Positions 43,440 to 52,461 of a DNA stretch of 64,000 nt are shown here, in pieces (positions within the stretch are counted from its first letter, which is position 1; each line of letters starts with the position of its first letter). The DNA is taken from assembly GCA_022825385.1 (NCBI GenBank), contig JAJDWX010000049.1, positions 1 through 64,000 of the forward strand, read 5' to 3'. The notes under the pieces are model-generated. The model saw only the letters and a program-made list of their open reading frames with translations. It did no database searches and was not told where the DNA came from. This DNA comes from Rhodothermales bacterium (lineage in GTDB: Bacteria > Bacteroidota > Rhodothermia > Rhodothermales > VXPQ01). Position numbers and translations under genes: made by a program.

Positions 43440-46400
43440 ATGTCAGGGAAAGCACCTGAATCCGACTCCCCCATGAGCACAGCAATTACCCCCCCCCCGT
43501 TGCGTGCGCGCAAGGCAAGACAGCGTGCGTTTTCTGCTCGCCGCTTTCGCTATCTGGCGTTATTGCCTGCTCTGTTGTTTGCATGGGCCCCCGTCCCGGA
43601 GGCCGCCGCCCAGACCAACGTCGAATTCGGACGGGCGATCTACAACGCGCGGGAGGGCACGAACGTCCGTCCGACGCTGGAGTTCAGCTCGGGCACGCAC
43701 AGCGGCGGGACGTTCACCATCACGACGACCGCGGGCGCCGATATTTCCGGCACGGACTACGCCACCGGACCGCACTCGATTGTGGTGCCGGCCAACGTCT
43801 CGAGCCACCCGTTCGACATCGCGATCCCGTCGGACACGGAGGTCGAAGACGTCGAGGACTTCACGATCGAGATATCCTCCTCGCTGCCCACGGGGTTCGC
43901 GAGGGGGACCACCAGCTCCGCGACGGTTCGCATCGTGAACGTGAGCGAGGTGGCTTCCAGCTGGGCGCTTACGCCGAGCGGTCTGAGCGTCGGCGATCAG
44001 TTCCGCCTGGTCTTCCTCGGCGATCCTCGGTCAATCAACACGGGCAACATCCCCACCTACGACTCGTACGTGCGAAACGAGGCATCCTCTACGGGCACGA
44101 CGCCCGTGCCGCACACGGAAATACAGGCCTATTCAAGGACATTCAAGGCCCTGGTCAGCGGCCCTACGGACGACGTAGCCCTTCGCACCGCCACGGGGAT
44201 CCGCGAAAGCAACGCGTACAGCCACACGCCGTGGTCGCTCCCCATCTACTGGCTGAACGGCGACAAGATTGCGGACGACCACAACGATTTCTGGGACGGC
44301 ACGTGGGACGCGCAGCTCCAGTCCGACACGCGAGGTCCGGATGGGCAGGTCACGGGCGGGGTCCGGCACTGGACCGGCACGCAGACGGGCACGACCCACG
44401 CCACCGCCGGCGTCGCGTCGCAGCACCCGGTGCAGCTAGGCAGCGTCAACATCACCTATGGCCAGTGGGGCACGGGTACGAACCCCATCAACAACGGGAA
44501 CCAGGAGAGGCAAGGCAACCGCCGCCTTCTGGCCATCTCCGGCATCTTCGAAGTGGTGCTTGGTCCGGGCGTCACGATCACGGAGAGCAGCGGCACAACC
44601 GTGGCGGAGAACGGCGGCACGGATACCTACGACATCGTGCTGGACTCGGCGCCCGCGGCAAACGTAACGGTTACCGTCACCTCCGGGACGCCCGCCGCGG
44701 CGACGGTGAACAAGCAGGGCGGGACGGCCGGCCCCAGCCAGACGTTGACCTTCACGCAAACCAACTGGAATACGGCGCAGACCATCACCGTAACGGGCGT
44801 CGACGACAACATCCACAACCCGGGAGACAGCCGTTCCGTAACGATCAGCCACGCGACGTCCTCGACGGATGCAGACTGGAATAACCTGACGGTGTCGCCC
44901 GTAACGGTTACGGTAACGGACGACGATCCCATAGGGAACGTCCAGTTCGGCCGGGCGAACTACAACGCGCTGGAGGGCGACGCCCTCCAGCCCACGCTGA
45001 TCCTGTCGGCGGCGTCGCAAATCCCGGAGACGTTCCAGGTCACCGCCAGCGGCGGCACGGCGACTTCCGGCACGGACTACGCGGCCGGACCGTATTCGGT
45101 GACGGTGCCCGCGAACGCGACGAGCCACGCCTTCGACATCCCCATCCGGCCGGACGCGGCCATTGAGGCCGTGGAGACCTTCACGCTAACCATCACGGAC
45201 TCGCCGCAGAATTTCACGATCGGCAGCCAGAGTACGGCCGATATCCAGATCGTGAACGTCAGCGTCGTGACGTCGACCTGGGCGCTCGCGCCGAGCGGGC
45301 TGGGTCCCGGCGATCAGTTCCGGCTGCTGTTCAAGACGGGCAACGAACGGAACGGAAATTCCAGCAACATCGGCGACTACGACACGTTCGTTCGCAACCG
45401 CAACAGCAATCATCCGTGGCACAGCGACATCCAGGCATACTCGTCCACGTTCCGCGCCGTCGGCAGTACGCCCACCGTGGGCGCCGCGTGGCACACCGCC
45501 ACCGGCATCATGGTGAGCGGCGAACCCAGCCACACGCCGTTCTCGCACCCCATTTACTGGCTGAACGGTCCCAAAATCGCCGACGATTACAACGACTTCT
45601 GGGACGGCAACTGGGACAACAACAACGACGCGCATATGCGCCACGCCGACGGCCTGGCCGCCACCAACGTGCGCGGCCCGAACACCGGCACCAGTTCCGG
45701 CACGACGCACGCTACTGCCGGCGTCAAGAAAAGCGGCAAGGCCTTGGGAACGACGAACGCCAACACCCGCTGGGGCGGCACCAATGTCCAGAACCCCATC
45801 GACCAGGGCGACATCCCCAAAGGCGACAACAACCTCTACATCGCCCTGTCCGGCGTCTTTGAGGTGCAGGCCGCCTACGGCGTCACGATTACGGAGACCG
45901 GCGGCGGCACGACCGTGGCGGAGAATGGCGGCACGGATACCTATACCATCGTGCTGGACTCGCCGCCCGCGGCGGACGTCACGCTTACCGTCACATCGGG
46001 CAAGCCCACCGTGGCGACGGTGAACAAGCAGGGCGGTACGGCCGGCGCCACGCAGACGCTGACCTTCACATCAGCCAACTGGAACACGGCGCAGACCATC
46101 ACCGTCACGGGCGTGGACGACAACGCCGACAACCTGTTCGACCGTCGCTCCGTAACGATCACACACGCGACCTCCTCTGCGGACCGGAACTACAACAACA
46201 ACCTGAAGGTGTCGTCCGTAACGGTTACGGTAACGGACGACGACACTGTTTCCACGGGATGCGAATCCTCGCGAGGCGTTTGCGTCCTGCCCGGTTCGGC
46301 AATAAACGAGGGCGAGACGGCGGAATTCACCATTATAATGGAACCGGCTCCCGCTACGCCGGCCTCCGTGAATATTGAAGTGAATCAAGATCGCTTTGCG

Positions 46401-49097
46401 GACTGGTTGCCGGATGCGTATACGGGTATGCAGACAGTGCAGGTTGGTTCGACCGGAAGGGCTACCTACTCCATTCCCACGAAAAACAACAGCGTATGGG
46501 ACGGCGGTTCAGGGGAGATAGCAGTCCTTATTCTGGATGGCAACGACTACCGTGTCTCAGAACCCAACCTCGCCCACGTTCAAGTCATGGACAACGAGTC
46601 CGAGCCTGCAACCCCGCGCGTCATTATCACCAGGATGTATACAGGCAACGAAGGCCGGGTCGCCAACATGGACCTGATGGCCCGCCCTGCGCCGGCTGCG
46701 AATATCGACGTCAGCTTTACGGTTACGGAAACAGGCGCGGGGGACTATGTAATGTCCGAGGGTACGCAGACCGTCACGATTGACGCCAGCATGGGCGATT
46801 CAACGGCGACGTATCCGGTCCGCATGAATGACGACATGGTCGACAAAGTCGACGGCGAGGTGCAGGTTACGTTGCAAACCGGCGCCGGGTACGATCTTGG
46901 CCCTGCGCATGGACATTCGCGCACCGTGAAGATCATTGACGACGATCCGACCACGGTGACGCTTGCCTCTACGGCAAGCATGATTTCGGAAGGGGAGCGT
47001 CTGACGTTCACGGTGGAGCTTGGACGGAAACTCTCGGCGGGCGAGGAACTCCAGATCAATCTGCGCCGGGGCGGAACGGCTTCGGCCGAGGACTACGAAT
47101 TGTCGCTCGTTCCGTTGAACGGCGTGACATTCGCCGCTTCCTCGCTGACATTCACCGGCCCCGCGGCGCCTCAAGAAGTCACGCTGACGCTCGCCGCGCT
47201 GACGGATCGCGTGGCGGAAGAGAACGAAACGGTCGAGCTGGGCGTTCGCTCCACGCGAGGTAATCTTGGCGGCGGCGCGACGTCGACGTCCCAACTTGCG
47301 TTCACCCTGGTCGAGGTGCCGCCGGAGCGCCACGTAACCATTGTGGCGGGGGGCGAATACGGCGGCGGCGTGCTCGAAGGTAGTGGCACGCAGTACTATT
47401 TGCAGGTCGATCCGCAGCTGACGCAGGACCTTGACGTCCAGGTTAGCGTGATGGAGACGGCGGGGTCCGATTTCCTGGACGCCGCGGAGGAGGGCACGAG
47501 GACGGTCACTATCCCGTCGTCGAGCGGACAGGCCCTGTTCCCTGTCCCTACGATGTCTAAACAGGGGGTGCAAGCGCGCGGCGGGTTCACGGTCGCCGTT
47601 CTGGAAGGCGCAGGCTACGTCCCGGGAGACCCCGCGTCCTTATTGACGGAGATTCGGGACTCCGATGACAATGTGCCCTGGGCGTACTTCCCCTTTCACT
47701 TTGGCCTTGACCGCCTGCCCGAAAACGCTGGCGGGACGTATGATGTGATGCTTAATGTCTCGCCCGTGTCCTCCGCGGACATTACGGTGAATTACACGCT
47801 GTCCGGCACGGCCTCGCGGGGTACGGACTACGACATCAGCGGGGTTACGAGCAATACGGGGACTGTCCGGGTGCCCGCCAACACGTCTTCGGTGATCATC
47901 CCGGTGGCGATTACGGACGACAGCGACGGCGAGGCCGACGAGACGGTCACGCTGACGCTGACGAGCGGGACGGGTTATGATGTGGGAACCACCGTCGAGC
48001 ATACGCTGACGATCGAAGACGACGACGGCGGTGGCGGCGGTGGCGGCGGCGGCGGTGGTGGTGGCGGCGGTGGCGGCGGCGGTGGAACGCCCGTGGCGAG
48101 CTTTGCCTCGTCTTCGGGCAGCGCGGCGGAGAGCGCCGGGGCGCGGAATGTGGCGGTCAACCTCAGCCCGGCTCCGTCCTCCGCCATCACGCTGAATTAC
48201 AGCCTGTCCGGCACAGCGGTGCGCAACACGGACTATACCATCGCCGGGGTTCAGGGCAATACGGGGACCGTCCAGGCGTCCGCCAACGCTTCTTCGGTGA
48301 ATATCCCGTTGGCGATTACCGACGACAGCGCGGACGAAGGCAACGAGACGGTCATTCTGACGCTGACGAGCGGGACAGGCTACAGCCTGGGAAGCCCCGC
48401 CGCGTATACGCTGACCATCGTGGACGACGACGGAACAGGCCCGCCGCCTCCGCCGCCCCCGCCGCCTGGAACGACTGCGGTTACGCTGTCCGTTTCTCCG
48501 AACCCCGTAACCGAGGGCGAGGAGGCGATCGTTACGGTTACGCTCTCGCAACTGGTCTCCAGCGCGGTAACCATACCGCTCGTTCTGAACGCAGGCAACG
48601 CCGAAGAAGGGGACTATGGCGCGCTTGCCTCCATCGTGATCGCCGCGAACGAGCCGGGCGGGACGGGCGCGATCTCCACGACGTCGGACAACGACCTGGA
48701 CGACGAAACGTTCACGGTGGCGCTTGGAACCCTGCCCGCAGGCTTTGTGGCGGGGGCGCAGACGTCTGTCGAAGTTACGATTACGGACGCCACGGGCATC
48801 ACGTCGATAGAATCGCTCGGCAACGAAATACCCGAGGCCTTCGCGCTGGAGCAGAACTATCCGAATCCGTTCAATCCGACGACGACCATCGAGTTTGCGC
48901 TGGACAAGACGCAGCGCGTCACGCTTTCTGTGTACGACCTGCTGGGCCAGCGGGTGCGGGTGCTGATAGACAGCGTCCAGCCAGCGGCGCGCTACCGCGT
49001 TCCGTTCGACGCGTCGGACCTGGCCAGCGGCACGTATCTCTACGTCCTCAGGACAGAAGAACAGACCGCCGTCAAGACGATGGTGCTGCTGAAATAG
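43440..49097 (+). CDS. Giant secreted Calx-beta protein with duplicated uncharacterised domain and C-terminal sorting domain
   Basis: About 1885 residues. Start at ATG 43440, or ATG 43473 for a shorter n-region; the signal ends near PEAAAQ. Order: two long repeats, each a Calx-beta-like module (NVEFGRAIYNAREG, NVQFGRANYNALEG) followed by the same uncharacterised roughly 200-residue domain as in the 37066 protein (DNA 43951-44563 and 45265-45873) and a VTVTVTDDD module. Further Calx-beta units, a 20-Gly linker, another unit, a nine-Pro linker and the sorting domain (LEQNYPNPFNPTTTIEFALD) complete it. Two large internal duplications share HTPFSHPIYWLNGPKIADD-type text. A surface adhesin or matrix role is inferred from the family and tail. 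Confidence 0.88.
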   Translation: MSGKAPESDSPMSTAITPPPLRARKARQRAFSARRFRYLALLPALLFAWAPVPEAAAQTNVEFGRAIYNAREGTNVRPTLEFSSGTHSGGTFTITTTAGADISGTDYATGPHSIVVPANVSSHPFDIAIPSDTEVEDVEDFTIEISSSLPTGFARGTTSSATVRIVNVSEVASSWALTPSGLSVGDQFRLVFLGDPRSINTGNIPTYDSYVRNEASSTGTTPVPHTEIQAYSRTFKALVSGPTDDVALRTATGIRESNAYSHTPWSLPIYWLNGDKIADDHNDFWDGTWDAQLQSDTRGPDGQVTGGVRHWTGTQTGTTHATAGVASQHPVQLGSVNITYGQWGTGTNPINNGNQERQGNRRLLAISGIFEVVLGPGVTITESSGTTVAENGGTDTYDIVLDSAPAANVTVTVTSGTPAAATVNKQGGTAGPSQTLTFTQTNWNTAQTITVTGVDDNIHNPGDSRSVTISHATSSTDADWNNLTVSPVTVTVTDDDPIGNVQFGRANYNALEGDALQPTLILSAASQIPETFQVTASGGTATSGTDYAAGPYSVTVPANATSHAFDIPIRPDAAIEAVETFTLTITDSPQNFTIGSQSTADIQIVNVSVVTSTWALAPSGLGPGDQFRLLFKTGNERNGNSSNIGDYDTFVRNRNSNHPWHSDIQAYSSTFRAVGSTPTVGAAWHTATGIMVSGEPSHTPFSHPIYWLNGPKIADDYNDFWDGNWDNNNDAHMRHADGLAATNVRGPNTGTSSGTTHATAGVKKSGKALGTTNANTRWGGTNVQNPIDQGDIPKGDNNLYIALSGVFEVQAAYGVTITETGGGTTVAENGGTDTYTIVLDSPPAADVTLTVTSGKPTVATVNKQGGTAGATQTLTFTSANWNTAQTITVTGVDDNADNLFDRRSVTITHATSSADRNYNNNLKVSSVTVTVTDDDTVSTGCESSRGVCVLPGSAINEGETAEFTIIMEPAPATPASVNIEVNQDRFADWLPDAYTGMQTVQVGSTGRATYSIPTKNNSVWDGGSGEIAVLILDGNDYRVSEPNLAHVQVMDNESEPATPRVIITRMYTGNEGRVANMDLMARPAPAANIDVSFTVTETGAGDYVMSEGTQTVTIDASMGDSTATYPVRMNDDMVDKVDGEVQVTLQTGAGYDLGPAHGHSRTVKIIDDDPTTVTLASTASMISEGERLTFTVELGRKLSAGEELQINLRRGGTASAEDYELSLVPLNGVTFAASSLTFTGPAAPQEVTLTLAALTDRVAEENETVELGVRSTRGNLGGGATSTSQLAFTLVEVPPERHVTIVAGGEYGGGVLEGSGTQYYLQVDPQLTQDLDVQVSVMETAGSDFLDAAEEGTRTVTIPSSSGQALFPVPTMSKQGVQARGGFTVAVLEGAGYVPGDPASLLTEIRDSDDNVPWAYFPFHFGLDRLPENAGGTYDVMLNVSPVSSADITVNYTLSGTASRGTDYDISGVTSNTGTVRVPANTSSVIIPVAITDDSDGEADETVTLTLTSGTGYDVGTTVEHTLTIEDDDGGGGGGGGGGGGGGGGGGGGTPVASFASSSGSAAESAGARNVAVNLSPAPSSAITLNYSLSGTAVRNTDYTIAGVQGNTGTVQASANASSVNIPLAITDDSADEGNETVILTLTSGTGYSLGSPAAYTLTIVDDDGTGPPPPPPPPPGTTAVTLSVSPNPVTEGEEAIVTVTLSQLVSSAVTIPLVLNAGNAEEGDYGALASIVIAANEPGGTGAISTTSDNDLDDETFTVALGTLPAGFVAGAQTSVEVTITDATGITSIESLGNEIPEAFALEQNYPNPFNPTTTIEFALDKTQRVTLSVYDLLGQRVRVLIDSVQPAARYRVPFDASDLASGTYLYVLRTEEQTAVKTMVLLK
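48027..48086 (+). repeat. Polyglycine-encoding microsatellite
   Basis: 60 bp of GGC/GGT codons giving 20 consecutive glycines between Calx-beta modules, at the same relative place as the polyglycine tract of the 37066 protein. Codon mix is irregular (GGCGGT units), consistent with repeat slippage and point drift. Confidence 0.85.
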
Positions 49098-49109
49098 GAG
49101 GTTTTTTGA

Positions 49110-49158
49110 GGCCTGGGGCGCGCCGCTGCCCGTTGTTGCAGAAGGCGCGCCCCAGGCC
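49110..49158. terminator. 15-bp perfect stem-loop after the giant secreted protein gene
   Basis: GGCCTGGGGCGCGCC at 49110-49124 pairs exactly with GGCGCGCCCCAGGCC at 49144-49158 over a 19-nt loop, 13 bp after the stop codon. The T run (TTTTTT) lies before rather than after the stem, so it is a non-canonical terminator or an mRNA 3'-end stabiliser. Confidence 0.55.
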
Positions 49159-49272
49159 CCGTTGTTCGCGCTTGCGTTTGCCGCCGTGCGGGCGCGATCT
49201 GATCGATCCGTAAATAAATTTCGCGGCGGAGGGTATATTTGAGGCGTTCGCGTGTCTATGGGGGCAACGTAA

Positions 49273-49525
49273 GGATACTCTGATCAAAGCCACTTCGCTC
49301 AGCGCGTCACGTTTGCCTGTACAAGCCGTCATGCTTGTATCGTTGAAATCAGCAGAAAAACCGTAGATTCGGATCGTTGGGTACGTGACGCGCCCTTCGG
49401 GAGGCTGCGAGGGGCACGCTGGCTGTGTCATTCCTCATTACGTGGGGCCTGCCACGCTGCTTCGTCATTCCTTGCCAGCGCACCCCTCGCAGCCTCTGAG
49501 CTTCGCGGATTTAATCAGAGTATCC
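49273..49525 (+). repeat. GGATAC-family structured repeat, full copy D
   Basis: 253 bp, GGATACTCTGATCAAAGCCA to TTAATCAGAGTATCC, in a 450-bp gap between two genes. The arm hairpin TACAAGC-CGTCAT-GCTTGTA is intact, and the 23-bp hairpin arms match almost perfectly. It ends 22 bp before the next ATG. It is most similar to copy B by eye. The rest of the gap (49159-49272) shows no gene. Confidence 0.9.
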
Positions 49526-49547
49526 TATAACCCTTTCCCGGCATCCC

Positions 49548-50609
49548 ATGCAAATCGATTCGTCTTCCCCTGTTATGGTTACCGGCGCTACCGGATATGT
49601 GGCTGGCTGGATCGTTAAGAAACTCCTTGAAGCAGGCGTGACCGTGCATGCGCCCGTTCGGGACCCGGACAACCCGGAAAAATTGCAATACCTGAACGCA
49701 ATTGCAGAACACGCGCCGGGTTCTATTCGCTACTTCAAGGCGGATTTGCTTGCGGAGGGGTCCTATGCGGAAGCCATGGCCGGGTGTTCGGTCGTTTTTC
49801 ATACCGCTTCGCCTTTTCGGACCGGGGTTGCGGACCCGCAAAAGGAACTGATCGATCCGGCCCTGCTTGGCACCCGCAACGTGCTGGAGGAGGCAAACCG
49901 TACGCCAAGCGTGCAGCGCGTCGTGCTTACCAGCAGTTGCGTCGCGATCTATGGCGACAATATCGACTTGCAAGATACGCCGGACGGCATGTTCACGGAG
50001 GAAATATGGAATACGACCTCCAGTCTGGAGCATCAGCCGTACGCTTTCTCGAAAACGGTGGCCGAACGAGAAGCCTGGAAGATCGCCGGGGCGCAGGATC
50101 GGTGGCGGCTTGTCGTCGTCAACCCCTCGCTGGTGCTTGGTCCGGGGATCAATCCGCATGCCACGTCCGCAAGCTTCGATCTGATTCGTCAGTTCGGGAA
50201 TGGCGCGATGAAGGCGGGCGTACCGGATTTCCGCATCGGCGCGGTCGATGTGCGCGACGTGGCCGAGGCCCATCTTGCCGCCGCCTGGTTGCCGGACGCC
50301 GAAGGGCGCCACATCGTGTCGGGCCACAATACGACCTTTCCGGAACTGGCCCGAACGCTGATCGACCAATACGGAGCGGACTATCCGATTCCGCGTCGGA
50401 CCATGCCCAAATGGCTGGTCTGGCTTGTGGCGCCCATGGTCAACAAGGACATGACGCGCAAGATGGTGTCCCGGAACATCGGGCATCCCTGGATAGCCGA
50501 CAACGCCAAAAGCAAAGAGGCGCTCGGCATCGCGTATCGCCCGCTGCAAGAGTCCATGACGGAGTTCTTTCAGCAGTTGATCGACAGCGGAGCCTTTGGG
50601 GAGGAGTAA
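49548..50609 (+). CDS. NAD(P)-dependent SDR, dihydroflavonol 4-reductase/epimerase-like
   Basis: 353 residues of the extended short-chain dehydrogenase family. The N-terminal nucleotide motif is VMVTGATGYVAGWIVKKLL, then KADLLAEGSYAEAMAGCSVV, the LLGTRNVLEEA helix, VVLTSSCVAIYG with catalytic Ser, and YAFSKTVAE with the Tyr-x3-Lys pair. Specificity region GPGINPHATSASFD. Family members reduce aldehydes or ketones such as dihydroflavonols or methylglyoxal-like carbonyls. The substrate is unassigned. ATG is 22 bp after repeat copy D. Converges with the small sorted protein gene (38-bp gap). Confidence 0.9.
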   Translation: MQIDSSSPVMVTGATGYVAGWIVKKLLEAGVTVHAPVRDPDNPEKLQYLNAIAEHAPGSIRYFKADLLAEGSYAEAMAGCSVVFHTASPFRTGVADPQKELIDPALLGTRNVLEEANRTPSVQRVVLTSSCVAIYGDNIDLQDTPDGMFTEEIWNTTSSLEHQPYAFSKTVAEREAWKIAGAQDRWRLVVVNPSLVLGPGINPHATSASFDLIRQFGNGAMKAGVPDFRIGAVDVRDVAEAHLAAAWLPDAEGRHIVSGHNTTFPELARTLIDQYGADYPIPRRTMPKWLVWLVAPMVNKDMTRKMVSRNIGHPWIADNAKSKEALGIAYRPLQESMTEFFQQLIDSGAFGEE

Positions 50610-50647
50610 GGCGCACTCTGGCTTGTGCTCGGCACGCCCACCGCCGC

Positions 50648-51652
50648 CTACTTCAGCAGCGACATGGTTTTGGCGACGACCTGTTCTTCCGTCTGGATAA
50701 CATACACGTACGTGCCGCTGGCGAGGTTGCCGGCGTCGAACGGGACATGGTAACGACCCGCAGGTTGTACGCCGTCCAGCAACACCCGCACTTCCTGACC
50801 CAGCAGGTCGTACACCGAAAGCAGGACATGCTGCGTCTTGTCCAGCGCGAACGCAATGGTCGTGGACGGATTGAACGGGTTCGGGTAGTTTTGCTCCAGC
50901 GCGAATGTTTCGGGCGTTTCCCGTTCTGCCGATACATCCTCCTCGAACCTGATTCCCGCGTTATCGTCGAGTTCGACCTCGGATGGTCCGTTAGCCGTTT
51001 CCCCTAATTCGTGCGAGACGTCTTCTACAAGGTGTGGCCATCTTGCTCGACAGTTTTGCAAATGCTCCTCATTGATTGGCCGCTCCGTGCAAATATCCGG
51101 ATATTTGACCTTGGGGTCGCTCGTTACGACAATCGGGTCCTTCGGGGGGAGGGCATCCCGCGATTCAACGACGCGGACAAATACAATCAAGGGGTTGCCG
51201 CTGCCGCGCTGAATCGCGATCGTCCCGCGCGATCCGACCTCGCTGTGCCTTTCCGTTACGAAAATCCATTCATGGTCATCCCAGCATTTATGGAAGTTAA
51301 CGCCGGACAGCGTCCCGGACGACTTCATCGTACTGGAGGCAGGAACCCGCATAATCGAAGCGGGCCAGTTGGACGGGGGGCCGTTCTTGCGATCAACGTT
51401 CGGCCATTTTGCGGGATCGTCAATAAGGCCAAGCCCTACTGCAATGTCCTCGCATAGCGTATTGCTGCCTTGTCCTAATTCCCCGGCTCCGTCCTCGTAA
51501 TCGTTCACGCCACGAACGAGGTACACAGTGGCAGTATCTTCCGCTGTCTCCGTCCAGACGGCATCCTCCGTGGAGTAATACTCCCACGTTGTCTGCGCCT
51601 GTGCAGGCACGGTGAACAGCATAGCGATCAGTGCGGCGGCGAAGCGTTTCAT
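50648..51652 (-). CDS. Small secreted protein with C-terminal sorting domain
   Basis: 334 residues. Clear signal peptide (KRFAAALIAMLFTVPAQA). The central part, about residues 20-240, matches no family I recognise. It has several Cys (CEDIAVG, HKCWDDHEWIF, DICTERP, NCRARW) that could form disulfides. The C-terminal sorting domain is intact: LEQNYPNPFNPSTTIAFALD, LLGQEVRVLLDG and the terminal KTMSLLK. Its tail is nearly identical to that of the giant Calx-beta proteins. Expected to be exported by the type IX system and attached to the surface. The function of the central domain is unknown. Confidence 0.8.
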   Translation of the reverse strand: MKRFAAALIAMLFTVPAQAQTTWEYYSTEDAVWTETAEDTATVYLVRGVNDYEDGAGELGQGSNTLCEDIAVGLGLIDDPAKWPNVDRKNGPPSNWPASIMRVPASSTMKSSGTLSGVNFHKCWDDHEWIFVTERHSEVGSRGTIAIQRGSGNPLIVFVRVVESRDALPPKDPIVVTSDPKVKYPDICTERPINEEHLQNCRARWPHLVEDVSHELGETANGPSEVELDDNAGIRFEEDVSAERETPETFALEQNYPNPFNPSTTIAFALDKTQHVLLSVYDLLGQEVRVLLDGVQPAGRYHVPFDAGNLASGTYVYVIQTEEQVVAKTMSLLK

Positions 51653-52168
51653 GCCCTTCCCTCCCTTCTTGTTTACGTTTACTCGATGGCGTAGCCAGTC
51701 GCAGGCGAGCTGTTCATCCTTGGTGGTCTACGCCCTATGCAATAGAATATAAATGAATTTTCAAAAAATGCAAGTGTTTTTTCAAAAAAAATTTATTTAG
51801 GGCCGTTGATGAGGCGTTGCGGTCGAGAGCCGGGGAATTTTCGTCCAGCGCGTCGCTCGCCGTTCCTGCGAAGACATTGTAACGACGGGGCTTGGCAGGA
51901 TGGAATCCGCCTCGCAGCCGACGGTCTCGCTGCTTTCTTTCGCCGACCATGTCTTCCGGGACGCCCACGGTAGCGCGGACTGCCTTGGCGCCTGAATCAG
52001 CCGGGCGTTCGCAATTTTTCCGGCGTTGGGGGCATGCGGATCCTTGACGCGCACCCTCCGATGGCTGGAAACGACTCCCTCTGCGCCTGCTTCGCGGCGC
52101 TGACGCAAGGGGCGTACGTACGAGTGCGAACAAGCAGAATAAAAATTTTGCATTCCTGTAGAACCTTC
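51653..52168. other. Gap upstream of toxin-antitoxin pair, no gene assigned
   Basis: About 570 bp up to the antitoxin start. It starts with the promoter side of the sorted-protein gene, then an AT-rich tract (ATGAATTTTCAAAAAATGCA and TTTTTTCAAAAAAAATTTAT at about 51751-51800), then GC-rich DNA with overlapping minus-strand open frames whose translations look like no known protein. It could be a decayed gene or an RNA. Confidence 0.4.
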
Positions 52169-52207
52169 TTGACATAGATGCATTATATGCTATCATATAT
52201 GTCATAT
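52169..52207 (+). promoter_or_regulatory. Promoter and probable operator of the toxin-antitoxin operon
   Basis: TTGACA (52169-52174), a 16-bp spacer, then TATCAT (52191-52196), a good sigma-70-type match. The perfect palindrome ATATG-T-CATAT (52197-52207) overlaps its downstream edge. Related ATATG/CATTATATG half-sites lie just upstream. Antitoxins of this type repress their own operon by binding such repeats. Confidence 0.6.
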
Positions 52208-52221
52208 CCCTTGAGGTTGCG

Positions 52222-52461
52222 ATGCCTAAAAACTTGCAAGTCCGTAATCTTGACGAGCGTCTGGTTATTCGGCTGAAACGCCGTGCGGCCCGACACGGGC
52301 GTTCGGCTGAAGCGGAGCATCGTGAAATTCTGAGGCAAGCGCTTTCGGCGGAAGTGGAACCTGCATTTGACGAATTAGCGGCTCGACTGCGCGCCATGAC
52401 ACGGGTGCGTTCGCAGACCCCGTCGGAGACGCTCCAGCGTGAAGGGCGAGAGGAACGGTGA
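52222..52461 (+). CDS. Ribbon-helix-helix antitoxin (FitA-like)
   Basis: 79 residues. The N-terminal half matches the FitA/StbC-type ribbon-helix-helix DNA-binding fold: KNLQVRNLDERLVIRLKRRA, then HGRSAEAEHREILRQAL, the typical second helix. The C-terminal tail (ELAARLRAMT and beyond) should wrap the toxin. Start ATG 52222 follows a GAGG ribosome site. The stop overlaps the GTG start of the PIN-domain toxin (GTGA), the normal coupling of antitoxin and toxin. It should neutralise the downstream toxin and autoregulate the promoter at 52169. Confidence 0.9.
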   Translation: MPKNLQVRNLDERLVIRLKRRAARHGRSAEAEHREILRQALSAEVEPAFDELAARLRAMTRVRSQTPSETLQREGREER

